A DNA stretch of 64,000 bases, taken from positions 124,001 to 188,000 of the forward strand of contig JAIUMI010000003.1 in assembly GCA_022565665.1 (NCBI GenBank), in the 5' to 3' direction. The position numbers and the translations under genes are program-made. The DNA comes from Glycocaulis sp. (GTDB lineage Bacteria; Pseudomonadota; Alphaproteobacteria; Caulobacterales; Maricaulaceae). The first letter of the stretch is position 1, and each line of letters opens with the position of its first letter. The notes under the pieces are model-generated. The model saw nothing but the letters and a program-made list of their open reading frames with translations, had not been told where the DNA came from and made no database searches. Below, piece by piece: positions 53,084-61,988 of the stretch.

Positions 53084-53980
53084 CTAGTTACGCTGGACCC
53101 GCGACGGGTTCTGGAAGAACTCGAAGAACTCCGAATCCGCGCTGACAATGATCGGCGTGTTGTCACGCAGCGCCGTTTCATAGGCCAGCATGGAGCGGTA
53201 GAAGGCGAAGAACTCCGCATCCTGCCCGTAGGCACGGGCGAAAATGCCGGTACGCGTACCGTCACCCTCACCGCGGATACGGTCAGCTTCTGCGCGGGCA
53301 TTGGCCAGGATCACCACGGCTTCACGATCCGCATTGGCGCGGATCTCGCGGGCGCGTTCCTCACCCTGTGCGCGGATGAGGGCCGCTTCCTGTTCCCGCT
53401 CGGAGCGCATCCGGTCGAACACACGCTCGGCGATCTGCTGGGGCAGGTCGGCGCGCAGGATGCGCACATCGATCACCTCGATGCCGAGATCCTGCGTGGC
53501 AACTTGCGCTTCCACGGCAAGGCGGATGCGGTTCATCACCTGCGCACGCTGGCCGGAGATCACTTCGCTCGGCGGAATCTGGGCGATCACACCGCGCAGG
53601 GAGTCATCCATGATGGCGGCAAGACGCTGCTGCAGGCCGCGCTCGTCACGCACGGTCTGATAGACACGCAGCGGGTTGACGATGCGGTAACGCAGGAAGG
53701 CGTCCACCACGAGACGGCCCTGCTCGGCAGCCAGAATCTCTGCCGGCGGCAGGCTGAACTCGACATTACGCTTGTCGAAATAGACCACCTCGTCGGCAAA
53801 CGGCAGCTTGAAGTGAAGGCCCGGCTCTTCATCGCCCGGCTCATTGACGACAGCGATCGGATTACCGAGGCGCAGGACAAGGGCGCTCTCACGCTCATTG
53901 ACCGTGTAGGTGGCTGACAGGCCGACCACCACTGCAATGGCAGCCAGAACACCCAATGTAATCAGGATAATGCGGGACAT
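53084..53980 (-). CDS. hflC: HflC, subunit of the HflKC membrane complex
   Basis: A 298-residue SPFH-domain protein: an N-terminal membrane anchor (MSRIILITLGVLAAIAVVVG), the band-7 domain beginning YTVNERESALVLRLG, a helical stretch with EREQEAALIRAQGEERAREI, and the conserved C-terminal GQDAEFFAFYRSMLAYE. With HflK it forms a large cage around the FtsH protease on the periplasmic side. ATG at 53980 lies one base after the hflK stop codon, so the two are coupled. DUF2065 and degP follow. Confidence 0.95.
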   Translation of the reverse strand: MSRIILITLGVLAAIAVVVGLSATYTVNERESALVLRLGNPIAVVNEPGDEEPGLHFKLPFADEVVYFDKRNVEFSLPPAEILAAEQGRLVVDAFLRYRIVNPLRVYQTVRDERGLQQRLAAIMDDSLRGVIAQIPPSEVISGQRAQVMNRIRLAVEAQVATQDLGIEVIDVRILRADLPQQIAERVFDRMRSEREQEAALIRAQGEERAREIRANADREAVVILANARAEADRIRGEGDGTRTGIFARAYGQDAEFFAFYRSMLAYETALRDNTPIIVSADSEFFEFFQNPSRVQRN

Positions 53981-53981
53981 A

Positions 53982-55175
53982 TCAGCGGTCTCCCGTTCTG
54001 GATGCGGAACCGGCTTGTGTGCGGGCGGGGCTGCGATTGCGGCCCAGCTGGTCAAGCGGCAGGTAAGGCACGGCGCCGCTGCCACCATTCTGTTCCAGAA
54101 TGATGAGCTCGGAGCGGCCCAGCACCTGTTCCATGGTTTCCAGATAGATCCGGCGGCGGGTCACTTCGGGAGCCTGCCGGTATTCCTGGAAGATGGAGTT
54201 GAAGCGGTCGGCCTGACCTTCCGCCTCGGCGATCACCCGGTCACGATAACCACGCGATTCCTCCAGCAGGCGTACCGCCTCACCGCGCGCTTCCGGGATC
54301 ACCCGGTTGGCGTGCGAACGGGCCTGCAAGGCCAGACGTTCAGCATCCTGACGGGCCGCATCCACATCGCGGAACGCGTCCAGCACGCTTGCCGGAGCCG
54401 AGCTTTCACGCAGCTGCACTTCCAGCACCTGAATGCCGGAGCGATAGTCGCTCATGGTCGCCTGGATGATGTCACGCGCACGGCGGGCAGCCTCGACACG
54501 GCCTTCGGTGATCATCGATTCCAGCGTGGTGGTACCCACCACCTCGCGCATGGCGCTTTCCGCCACGGCCTTCACCGTGCCGTTGGGATCACGCACATTG
54601 AACAGGAAGTCACGCACGCCATCGGGATAGGTGAGATCGACGCGCCACTGCACGACGAAGTCGACCTCCACGATGTTTTCATCGCGCGTCAGCATCAGGC
54701 TTTCAGCCGGTGTCGCGCCAACGGCCACCTCGTTGGTGGTGGTCACTTCGGGCAGCAGCACGGTCTCGAACGGTACCGGCAGCTTGAACTGCAGGCCCGC
54801 GCCCGTGGTGCGGACATATTCGCCAAAGCGCAGCACCACGCCGGCCTGTTGCGGGCCGACCACGTACCAGGCAGAGCCCGGCCAGGCGAGCCACACAAAG
54901 AAAATGCCAGCAGCAATCAGGCCAAGGCCGGGGCCGCTGGAATCCTTGCCGCCACCGCCGCCGAACAAGCGCCGGATACGCGCCTGCAGCTGGGAGATGA
55001 ACTGTTCAAGGTCCGGCTCGCCGCCGCCGCCCGAGCCATTGCCCGAGCCGCGCCGTCCGCCACCACCCCCGCCCGGGCCTTGGCCCCACGGGTTCTGGTT
55101 ATTGTTGTTGCCGCGCCGTCCGCCGCCGCCGGAGCCCCAGGGCCCGCCGCCGCCTGCATTATCGTTCCAGGGCAT
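53982..55175 (-). CDS. hflK: HflK, subunit of the HflKC membrane complex
   Basis: 397 residues: a long Gly/Arg/Asn-rich cytosolic N-terminus (MPWNDNAGGGGPWGSGGGGR), one membrane helix at about 82-100 (LGLIAAGIFFVWLAWPGSAW), then an SPFH domain (GPQQAGVVLRFGEYVRTTGA), a helical coil, and the end domain with IFQEYRQAPEVTRRRIYLET. It partners with HflC to control FtsH. It heads the hflK-hflC-DUF2065-degP group. The glycine-rich start is longer than in E. coli but common in this class. Confidence 0.95.
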   Translation of the reverse strand: MPWNDNAGGGGPWGSGGGGRRGNNNNQNPWGQGPGGGGGGRRGSGNGSGGGGEPDLEQFISQLQARIRRLFGGGGGKDSSGPGLGLIAAGIFFVWLAWPGSAWYVVGPQQAGVVLRFGEYVRTTGAGLQFKLPVPFETVLLPEVTTTNEVAVGATPAESLMLTRDENIVEVDFVVQWRVDLTYPDGVRDFLFNVRDPNGTVKAVAESAMREVVGTTTLESMITEGRVEAARRARDIIQATMSDYRSGIQVLEVQLRESSAPASVLDAFRDVDAARQDAERLALQARSHANRVIPEARGEAVRLLEESRGYRDRVIAEAEGQADRFNSIFQEYRQAPEVTRRRIYLETMEQVLGRSELIILEQNGGSGAVPYLPLDQLGRNRSPARTQAGSASRTGDR

Positions 55176-55282
55176 GTACGTCCTCGTAACGGTAAGGGGT
55201 AAAGAAGGTGTCGGGTCTGTATGTGGACGGATCAGTGCGGCGGTTCAAGAGAAACCGGCATTGAAAGCAGCGCGGCGGGCCG

Positions 55283-55795
55283 TCACACCCGCTCCAGAAC
55301 CCGAACAACAAAGCCCGCATCATCGCCCGGCTGGGCATCGAAGGCCTGCGCGCTGACCTCACGCCACTCAATCGGATTGAGCATCGGGAAATGCGCATCC
55401 CCCTCCGGCGTGAGGTCCACCTCGGTCAGATAGATGCGGCTCACAACCGGCAGGAGGGCGCCATAGAGCGCCGCGCCGCCAATGAGACATACCTCGCCTG
55501 CCCCGCTCGCGATTGCCGCCTCACGGGCCCTCTGGAGGGCCTTTTCAGGGGTGTCGCACACGATCGCGCCCTCGAAGGTTCCAGCGGTGCGCGATACCAC
55601 GAAATTCGCCCTACCCGGCAAGGGCTTGCGCGGCAGGCTGTCCCACGTCTTGCGGCCCATGATGACCGGCTTGCCAAGCGTGACGGCCTTGAAGCGCTTC
55701 AGATCGGACGGGATGCGCCAGGGCAGATCATTACCCCGCCCGATCACGCCGTTCTTCGCGACAGCGACGACGATTGACAGGGGTATGTCACTCAC
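55283..55795 (-). CDS. folA: Dihydrofolate reductase
   Basis: A 170-residue enzyme that reduces dihydrofolate to tetrahydrofolate with NADPH. The start LSIVVAVAKNGVIGRGNDLPWRI includes the conserved Asp/Glu loop region. VIMGRKTWDSLP is the NADPH-binding block, and CLIGGAALYG and YLTEVD are further hallmarks. It uses a GTG start 9 bases after thyA on the same strand. The thyA-folA pairing is functional, because thymidylate synthase produces dihydrofolate that FolA recycles. Confidence 0.95.
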   Translation of the reverse strand: MSDIPLSIVVAVAKNGVIGRGNDLPWRIPSDLKRFKAVTLGKPVIMGRKTWDSLPRKPLPGRANFVVSRTAGTFEGAIVCDTPEKALQRAREAAIASGAGEVCLIGGAALYGALLPVVSRIYLTEVDLTPEGDAHFPMLNPIEWREVSAQAFDAQPGDDAGFVVRVLERV

Positions 55796-55804
55796 ACCAC
55801 CACC

Positions 55805-56644
55805 CTAAACCGCCACCGGCGCGGAAATACCGGGATGCGGGTCATAGCCGATGATCCCGATATCCTCGTACTCGAAGGCGAAGAGATCGGTGACGTTCGG
55901 GTTCAGCTTCAGCGTAGGCAGGGTGCGCGGCTCGCGCGCCAGCTGGCGCTCCACCTGCTCGACATGGTTTGAGTAGATGTGCGCATCGCCAAACGTGTGG
56001 ACGAACTCGCCGGGCTTCAGACCCGTCGCCTGCGCCACCATGGCCAGCAGCAGGGCATAGCTCGCGATATTGAACGGCACGCCGAGGAACAGGTCCGCGC
56101 TGCGCTGGTAAAGCTGCAACGACAACCGGCCGTTTGCGACATGAAACTGGAACAGGGTGTGGCAGGGCGGCAGCGCCATGGAGGGCACATCGGCCGGGTT
56201 CCATGCCGACAGCACGAGGCGGCGCGAGGCCGGATTGGCCTTTATCTGCGCCACAAGGTCAGCCAGCTGGTCGATCTCGCGCCCGTCAGGGGCGCTCCAG
56301 CGCCGCCATTGCTTGCCATAGACGGGGCCGAGCTCGCCATTTTCGTCCGCCCACTCATCCCAGATCGTGACGCCGCGCTCCTGCAGCCATTTCACATTGG
56401 TCATCCCCTTGATGAACCAGAGAAGCTCGATGGCTATGGAGCGGAAATGCACCTTCTTGGTGGTCAGAAGCGGAAAGCCATCAGCCAGATCACAGCGTAT
56501 CTGGCGGCCAAACACGGTGCGCGTGCCCACCCCTGTGCGGTCATCTGACGGCGTGCCATTGGCCATCACATCGCGCAGGAGATCGAGATACGCCTCCTCT
56601 ATGCCCGGGCGGGTATGTGCGGGATGATGTTCGGCAAGGGCCAT
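55805..56644 (-). CDS. thyA: Thymidylate synthase
   Basis: A 279-residue enzyme that methylates dUMP to dTMP using methylenetetrahydrofolate. [13 protein letters not shown] is the N-terminal signature. The catalytic cysteine is in [13 protein letters not shown], and [18 protein letters not shown] and [12 protein letters not shown] follow as expected. ATG at 56644 with CGGAG upstream gives a normal length, and the open frame reaches 27 codons further without similarity. It is co-transcribed with folA. Confidence 0.96.
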   Translation of the reverse strand: MALAEHHPAHTRPGIEEAYLDLLRDVMANGTPSDDRTGVGTRTVFGRQIRCDLADGFPLLTTKKVHFRSIAIELLWFIKGMTNVKWLQERGVTIWDEWADENGELGPVYGKQWRRWSAPDGREIDQLADLVAQIKANPASRRLVLSAWNPADVPSMALPPCHTLFQFHVANGRLSLQLYQRSADLFLGVPFNIASYALLLAMVAQATGLKPGEFVHTFGDAHIYSNHVEQVERQLAREPRTLPTLKLNPNVTDLFAFEYEDIGIIGYDPHPGISAPVAV

Positions 56645-56824
56645 GGGGGACTCCGGTCTGAATGTCGAGCACATTGATACGATTCGAGAGGCACGCTGTC
56701 GGTAGCGCAAGCCCGTCAGCAGCACTTATGAACAGGATTTAATTCTCCGGACATCAAATCCCGCTTGCCCGGAGCGCGCGCCGATGGCAGCTTGCGCGGA
56801 CTGGAACAAACAGGGAATATTTCA

Positions 56825-57205
56825 ATGATCGGTTATGTGACTGTCGGCACGAACGACCTTGAACGCGCTTGCGTTTTCTATGACGCGCTCGCCAGGGAAC
56901 TCGACACGCCGCGCATGATGGAGTTCGACACCTTCGTGGCCTGGGGCAAGCCCGGCGGCCCCGCCGGTATCGCCGCCACCAAGCCGTTTGACGGCAATGC
57001 GGCGAGCGTCGGCAATGGCGTGATGGTGGCGCTGGAAGCGAAAGACAAGGAGCAGGTTCACCGGCTCTATGACATCGCGCTGGCAAACGGTGGGACGTGC
57101 GAAGGCAAGCCCGGCCCGCGCGGAGACAATTTCTACGCCGCCTATTTCCGCGACCCCGATGGCAACAAGCTCAACGCGTTCCTGATGACGGGCCCGCTCG
57201 GCTAG
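56825..57205 (+). CDS. VOC-family (glyoxalase/bleomycin-resistance-like) protein
   Basis: A 126-residue single VOC protein. MIGYVTVGTNDLERACVFYD is the typical first beta-alpha-beta unit, and FRDPDGNKLNAFLM the closing strand with the metal-site Glu position replaced by Asn (NKLNAF). Such proteins bind small molecules or metals, and specific activity cannot be told. ATG at 56825 starts the fold directly. It stands alone, divergent from thyA and convergent with the DUF2459 gene. Confidence 0.85.
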   Translation: MIGYVTVGTNDLERACVFYDALARELDTPRMMEFDTFVAWGKPGGPAGIAATKPFDGNAASVGNGVMVALEAKDKEQVHRLYDIALANGGTCEGKPGPRGDNFYAAYFRDPDGNKLNAFLMTGPLG

Positions 57206-57209
57206 AAAG

Positions 57210-57881
57210 CTAGCGGGCTTCCTCCCCGGAGGGCGGGCAGCGTGATGGCGCTGTCCGCCCCAGCCGGTTCAGAAGGCTTGAGGGCAGCAAATGCCCGCCC
57301 GTCCAGCCAACATCGAGCCCCGCCTCGCGAAGGCGCACGGCTGTCCACACATTGCAGGTCTGGAAAGCGTGGTAGCGGGAATGGCCCGTGAAGAAGGCAC
57401 TGCCGCGCGGGTCCAGCCCCTCGGCCACAAAGACCGGCGCGCCCGCTTCGTCCAGCACCAGCTCGGCCTCCAGCGCGCGTATGAGGGTCGTCAGCCCTTC
57501 ACCGGACAACGCCACATCGCGGTATTCGCTCACATAGGCCTCGCGCGGATCGCGGCTCAAGGCCGCAACGTGCACGACAGACGGGGTCGGCCAGGCGATG
57601 GCGGCGATGCTGTTGAGCGGGTTCACGCCCGTCACATAGGCCGCCTCATCCCCCCAGCCGACGGAGAACCAGCGCGCACCGGGGAAGGCCGTGCGCATCG
57701 CGCCGTCCTCGGGAAACGCGCCTGCAGGCAGGTAGAGATTGGCGTGCCAGCCGGTGGAGCTGACCGCGATGAGGTGACAGTCACCTTCGCTCGCCGCCGC
57801 TACCGGCTCAGGCCGGGTACAGGCGGCCAACAGGAGCGCGGCAGCGACGATGAGGCATAAGCTGGGGTAAAGCCGGTTCAT
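57210..57881 (-). CDS. DUF2459-type lipoprotein
   Basis: 223 residues. A signal peptide with lipobox (LIVAAALLLAAC) anchors it as a lipoprotein. The body carries STGWHANLYLP, FSVGWGDEAAYV, AIAWPTPSVVHV and the late FQTCNVWTAVRLREAG, a pattern I associate with the DUF2459 family of unknown function. In that family the conserved His, Trp and Cys-Asn residues suggest a papain-like or related hydrolase fold, but this is inference. It is convergent with the VOC gene and divergent from the tmRNA gene. Confidence 0.75.
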   Translation of the reverse strand: MNRLYPSLCLIVAAALLLAACTRPEPVAAASEGDCHLIAVSSTGWHANLYLPAGAFPEDGAMRTAFPGARWFSVGWGDEAAYVTGVNPLNSIAAIAWPTPSVVHVAALSRDPREAYVSEYRDVALSGEGLTTLIRALEAELVLDEAGAPVFVAEGLDPRGSAFFTGHSRYHAFQTCNVWTAVRLREAGLDVGWTGGHLLPSSLLNRLGRTAPSRCPPSGEEAR

Positions 57882-57919
57882 GCCCTTTCATAACACGGTC
57901 GAAACCCCTATATTCAAGG

Positions 57920-58245
57920 GGTCCGCCTCGGCGGTCTATGGCGATAAACGTGCGTGTAATAACCAGACCGGACCCGGGTGCGATTCCCGGCGGCTCCACC
58001 AATCCCTTTGGCCGCGCGTTGGGCGGTGATTATGGGGCCGATCAGGATCGACGGATGGGTAAAGACGTTGCTTTCGCCCGCATGGGCTCCGTTATCAGCC
58101 CATTGTTAAAGTTGCCAACGACAACTTTGCTGAAGAAGTGCGTCTCGCTGCGTAAGCGGCGCGATCATTTCGCATCTTAAGTCCTCGGCTCTAGCAAGCC
58201 GCAGGCGGGGTTCGGGGGGCGCCAGGCAACAGAAGCCCCCCACTT
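57920..58245 (+). ncRNA. ssrA: tmRNA, permuted two-piece form (ends approximate)
   Basis: The gene order is reversed, as in other alphaproteobacterial tmRNAs. The acceptor piece comes first, with T-arm CCGGG-TGCGATT-CCCGG (57974-57990), acceptor strand CGGCTCC (57991-57997), A and CCA ending at 58001. A 32-base spacer follows, then the coding piece starting GGGGCCGATCAGGATCGACG at 58034. GGGGCCG pairs with CGGCTCC and leaves a G3-U70 wobble, the alanine identity pair. The resume codon GCC at 58114 opens the tag ANDNFAEEVRLAA, which ends at TAA 58153-58155. A GGGGGGC/GCCCCCC hairpin near 58214-58240 probably ends the RNA. Confidence 0.93.
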
Positions 58246-58263
58246 TCCTTCAGTATCAATGCG

Positions 58264-58911
58264 TTATCGCCGCCGCCTGCGCCCCACCAGGGCGGGCAGG
58301 AGTATGGTCAGCGCCGCGTAAAGCCCGGCGGCCACGATCATGGCGACGGGCGCATAGGCCAGCCCCAGCACATCGCGCGCACCGTCGCCCTGCGATCCGG
58401 CAATCGCCAGAATGAAGGCTCCGTCAGGGCGCTCATAGAGCCCGGCTGCCTCGGGTGAGACCAGCCGGGCGATGCCGGTAAGAAACAGCAGGAGCGCGCC
58501 CATGTAGAGAAAACCGAGCGCCGCTACCGCACTTGCCTTGCCCACACCGGCCATCGCGCCATAGCGCAGCGCCTCCACCACGCGGCGCGGATTGAGCGTG
58601 CGGGCCGCCTCGCGCGCCGCATTGGCCGCGATCTCGCCGGGCAGGAAATGGCCGGGCGAACCAATTTCGTCCAGCACCTCGCGCACCGTCTCGGCATTGG
58701 CAAAGCGTGCGCCATTGAGCGCGGTGATAAGGCGGGCTTCCACCTCCCTGTGATAGTGCCGCGCGGCAGATTCCGGCAGTCGGCCCAGCAGAACGTCAGC
58801 CTCGTGCATGTATTCAGCGGCGAGGGCGCGCGCCGGCTCGTTCTCAAGTTCGGTCAGCCGTTCCAATTCCCGCCACTCCCCCGCCTGCTGCAGGACCGTT
58901 AACCCTGGCAC
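58264..58911 (-). CDS. Membrane protein with an N-terminal HAAS-like domain
   Basis: About 215 residues. The first half is helical and resembles HAAS-type domains (AARHYHREVEARLITALNGA; VREVLDEIGSPGHFLPGEIA). These often accompany PadR-type regulators, although none is seen here. The second half has about two to three membrane helices (AALGFLYMGALLLFLTGIAR and YAPVAMIVAAGLYAALTILL) and ends in a basic RRRRR. The GTG start at 58911 has no strong ribosome binding site, so the true start could be further in. Function is unknown. Confidence 0.65.
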   Translation of the reverse strand: MPGLTVLQQAGEWRELERLTELENEPARALAAEYMHEADVLLGRLPESAARHYHREVEARLITALNGARFANAETVREVLDEIGSPGHFLPGEIAANAAREAARTLNPRRVVEALRYGAMAGVGKASAVAALGFLYMGALLLFLTGIARLVSPEAAGLYERPDGAFILAIAGSQGDGARDVLGLAYAPVAMIVAAGLYAALTILLPALVGRRRRR

Positions 58912-58959
58912 CAGCCTAGCCGAGATAGCTTCATGAAAAAATGGCGAACCGGCCGGATG

Positions 58960-60333
58960 TCAGGCCGGACGAACCGAAAGATGCAGCCCGTCCTTCGGGC
59001 GCAGCGTTACCTGCATGGCCAGCTCCACCGACCGGGTGGATGCGGGCGTGAACTCCAGATCGCGCACCATGGTGGCCAGCATGATCGCCGCCTCCATCAT
59101 CGCAAATCCCATCCCGATACAGGCGCGCGGGCCGCCGCCAAAGGGCAGGTATTGATAGCGCTCGGTGGGCCGCCGCTCGCGCAGCCAGCGGTCCGGATCA
59201 AACCCGTCGGGATTATCCCATAGCGTGCGGTGCCGGTGCAGGCAGTAGAAGGCGAGCAGAGCTACATCGCCCTTCTTCACTTCGCGCTCGCCAATCGCCG
59301 TGTCGCGCACCGCGCGCCGGGCGACCATGGGGGCGGGCGGATAGAGCCGCATTGTCTCTTCGAGCACCTGACGGGTGAAATATAGCCGTGATACGTGTTC
59401 GGCAGTGGCCGCGCCCGCCCCCAGCACCTCGCGCGCCTCGGCGCGCAGCCGGGCCTGCGCCTCAGGCTGGTGGGCCAGCAGGTAGAGCGCCCAGGTCAGA
59501 GCGATGCCGGTCGTTTCATGGCCTGCGGCGACAAAGGTCATCACGCTGTCGCGAATATCGGTATCGGACAGGCCCTTGCCCGTTTCTTCATCGCGCACGG
59601 TAAGGAGCAGACCCAGAAGGTCAGTGCCCGGTTCGGACGCGGCCCTGCGCCGGGCAATCTGGCCCTCCACAGCCTTCCGGAATACGGCGCGGGCCTTTCG
59701 CGCTTTAAGGCTCATCGGGCGCGGCATCCATTCGGGTACGGGCGCAAGGTCAGACAGGCGCATCCGCCCGATCTCCTCCAGCAGCACCTCGATGGCCGCC
59801 CTCACCTCGCCCCGGTCAAAGCCTTCAACGTCGGAAAACAGGACGCGCTCGATCACTGCAAAGGTGGCATCGCTCATCACGCCCATGATCTCGGGCGTTT
59901 GCGGGGCCGATAGCTGGCGCACGGCCATCTCTGCCGCCTCGGCCATGATGGGAGCGAACGGATCGAGCCTGCGCTTGAGAAAAGCCGGTTGCAGCGTCAT
60001 GCGCTGGCGCCGCCAGCTTTCTCCGTGCGCCGTAAGAATGGCATCGCCCAGCACAGGGCGCAGCATGCGCTGGATCAGCGGGGATTTGCGCCAGGCGTCA
60101 AAATCATCCTGCAGGACCGCTTTCATCTCCGCCGGGCCAGCCACATGATGGACCTTCCTGCCCAGATAGGGCCCGGAGAGAATCGGACGTTCAAACAGCA
60201 GCGCCGGCAAGATGGACAGCGGGTTTTCCCGCATCATCATGCCGGTCTTCAAAAGCGGCGTCGGTTTCTCCAGCGGCGTGATACGCGCGGGTTGAAAGCC
60301 GTTTTCCGGTTGCAGGCCAGCCGATTGCGCCAT
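58960..60333 (-). CDS. Cytochrome P450
   Basis: A 457-residue heme monooxygenase. The I-helix oxygen motif is AGHETT (in TFVAAGHETTGIALTW), the K-helix ExxR is EETMR, and the heme-ligand loop is FGGGPRACIG with the proximal cysteine. HGESWRRQRMTLQPAF is the C-helix region. No membrane anchor is visible. The sequence resembles class E/CYP4-like bacterial P450s that hydroxylate fatty acids, terpenes or similar lipids, but no ferredoxin or substrate gene lies nearby. It is divergent from sspB. Confidence 0.93.
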   Translation of the reverse strand: MAQSAGLQPENGFQPARITPLEKPTPLLKTGMMMRENPLSILPALLFERPILSGPYLGRKVHHVAGPAEMKAVLQDDFDAWRKSPLIQRMLRPVLGDAILTAHGESWRRQRMTLQPAFLKRRLDPFAPIMAEAAEMAVRQLSAPQTPEIMGVMSDATFAVIERVLFSDVEGFDRGEVRAAIEVLLEEIGRMRLSDLAPVPEWMPRPMSLKARKARAVFRKAVEGQIARRRAASEPGTDLLGLLLTVRDEETGKGLSDTDIRDSVMTFVAAGHETTGIALTWALYLLAHQPEAQARLRAEAREVLGAGAATAEHVSRLYFTRQVLEETMRLYPPAPMVARRAVRDTAIGEREVKKGDVALLAFYCLHRHRTLWDNPDGFDPDRWLRERRPTERYQYLPFGGGPRACIGMGFAMMEAAIMLATMVRDLEFTPASTRSVELAMQVTLRPKDGLHLSVRPA

Positions 60334-60461
60334 GACCCCTCATCTAGCGCGGCAAGACCGAAGGCGCCAGTGAACTGGCCGTCAACCGCGCTGGCCGATT
60401 GACGCACCGCAAGGCTCGGCTAGGCTCGTCTGAAGACACAGAGCGTTCGGGGGCAAAACAC

Positions 60462-60929
60462 GTGAGCAAGGACCTGATGCGGTATGACCGTCTGGCGCAG
60501 GACGCCCTGCGCGGGGTCGTCCGTCAGGCACTCGCAAGAGCTACAGGCCCTGAAGGCCTGCCCGGCGCGCATCACTTCTATATCAGCTTCAAGACCTCCG
60601 ATCCGGGCTGCGATGTGGACCAGTCCCTGGTCGACGCCTATCCGGACGAGATGACCGTGGTGCTGGAGCACCAGTTCTGGGATCTCGCGGCGGAAGACGA
60701 TTTCTTCGAGGTGACGCTGAAATTCGGCGGTGTGCCCAAATATCTCAAAGTCCCCTACAGCGCGGTGACCCGCTTCCACGATCCGGCCGTCGGCTTTCAC
60801 CTGCACTTCGACTACGAAGCGCCCGAAGGCGGCGTTGCAGCGGGCAATAGCGCGGCAGCGGCTGGCGGTGGTGGTGGTGGCGAGGAAGGCACGGTTGTGA
60901 GCCTCGACGCCTTCCGCAAGAAGGACTGA
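60462..60929 (+). CDS. sspB: ClpXP adaptor SspB (alphaproteobacterial type)
   Basis: A 155-residue adaptor that binds the N-terminal part of the ssrA tag and the ClpX ATPase, speeding degradation of tmRNA-tagged proteins. DLMRYDRLAQDALRGVVRQA and YPDEMTVVLEHQFWDL are typical of the Caulobacter-type SspB, as is VTLKFGGVPKYLKVPY. A flexible Gly/Ala linker leads to the C-terminal ClpX-docking tail VVSLDAFRKK. The GTG start at 60462 with GGGGG upstream was chosen to match relatives. The tmRNA gene lies 2.2 kb away on the same strand. Confidence 0.93.
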   Translation: MSKDLMRYDRLAQDALRGVVRQALARATGPEGLPGAHHFYISFKTSDPGCDVDQSLVDAYPDEMTVVLEHQFWDLAAEDDFFEVTLKFGGVPKYLKVPYSAVTRFHDPAVGFHLHFDYEAPEGGVAAGNSAAAAGGGGGGEEGTVVSLDAFRKKD

Positions 60930-60941
60930 AGCACACCTGCT

Positions 60942-61967
60942 TCAGAGCAGCTTCATTTTCCGGAACACGAAGGTGAGGATCACCGCGGCGATAATGATGA
61001 GCCCGGTGACGGCGGCAAACGCCCATTCGCGCTCGGCAAAGGGAATGCCCTCCACATTGATGCCGAGAAGGCCGGTAAACAGCGTCAGCGGCAGGAAGAT
61101 CGCCGCCAGCGCCGACAGCAGCACCATGTAGCGGTCCATCCGGGCGCTGCGCGCTTCCACGATCTGATCCTGTATCAGCGCGGCGCGCTCGCGCACCGCT
61201 TCCAGCTCTTCAAGGATGCGGGTCGTCTTGTCGGCCGCCTCACGCACCCGCGAGCGGTCACGGTCGGAGAGCCAGCTCAGATCTTCAATCGATAGAGTGG
61301 TCAGCGCATCGCGCTGCGGGCCGATATAGCGGCGCAGGCGGATCGCGCGGCGGCGCACATGCGCAAGCGCACCGCGTTTCACCGCCTCGTCTTCCAGAAG
61401 CGCATCCTCGAACGCATCCAGCTCCTCGTGCAGCTCGGAGACATGCGGCTCCATCCGGTCAGCAAGGCGCTGGGCCAGCTTGCCGACCAGCTCGCCGGGG
61501 CTAACGGGGGCAATGCCGCGCTCTATCGCACCGACCAGATCCTCCACCGCATGCAGCGGGCGCACCCACACCCCGATCACGCGGGACCGCTCGACCCAGA
61601 GCCGCACGGAGACCATGTCTTCGGGTTCAGACCCCTCCATCATGTTGACGCCGCGCAATATGATCACCGCGCCTTCGCCATGCACCGTGCAGCGCGGGCG
61701 GGTATCGTCAGCCAGCAGGGCTGTCTGCAGGAAGCTGTCGAGACCGCTTTCGCTCTCCAGCCACGGCGCAGTGCGCGCATCCTCGCGCTGAAGATGGACC
61801 CAGATGAAGGGCGGGCGCGCCTTGCCGCGTGCTTCCGGCTTCGCGGAATGATCAGGAAGGCCCAGCGTTTCCAGCGTTGCCGGTTCAGCCGCGCCCCTGC
61901 CATCCAGCGCAAAGCACAGCACGGGCGGCAGGGCCAGGCCGTCGTTCGTCGAATCGCTTGCGGCCAT
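60942..61967 (-). CDS. CorA-family divalent metal transporter (ZntB-like)
   Basis: A 341-residue CorA-superfamily protein: a large cytosolic N-terminal domain, a long stalk helix (about 225-275), and two C-terminal membrane helices at about 282-302 and 313-333. The usual CorA GMN loop reads GIN here (TGLLGINVEGIPF), the variant typical of ZntB zinc transporters. LVGKLAQRLADRMEPHVSEL and the acidic ELDAFEDALLEDE lie in the cytosolic helices. It probably forms a pentamer in the inner membrane. Zinc export or import is inferred from the motif, and magnesium or another metal is possible. Confidence 0.88.
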   Translation of the reverse strand: MAASDSTNDGLALPPVLCFALDGRGAAEPATLETLGLPDHSAKPEARGKARPPFIWVHLQREDARTAPWLESESGLDSFLQTALLADDTRPRCTVHGEGAVIILRGVNMMEGSEPEDMVSVRLWVERSRVIGVWVRPLHAVEDLVGAIERGIAPVSPGELVGKLAQRLADRMEPHVSELHEELDAFEDALLEDEAVKRGALAHVRRRAIRLRRYIGPQRDALTTLSIEDLSWLSDRDRSRVREAADKTTRILEELEAVRERAALIQDQIVEARSARMDRYMVLLSALAAIFLPLTLFTGLLGINVEGIPFAEREWAFAAVTGLIIIAAVILTFVFRKMKLL

Positions 61968-61988
61968 GGGGCGGCCTCCCTTGGCGGG

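Noticed and set aside
57808-58180. Short open frames on both strands between the DUF2459 gene and the HAAS-like gene.
   Set aside because: They overlap the tmRNA, whose tRNA-like and tag-coding parts explain the sequence.
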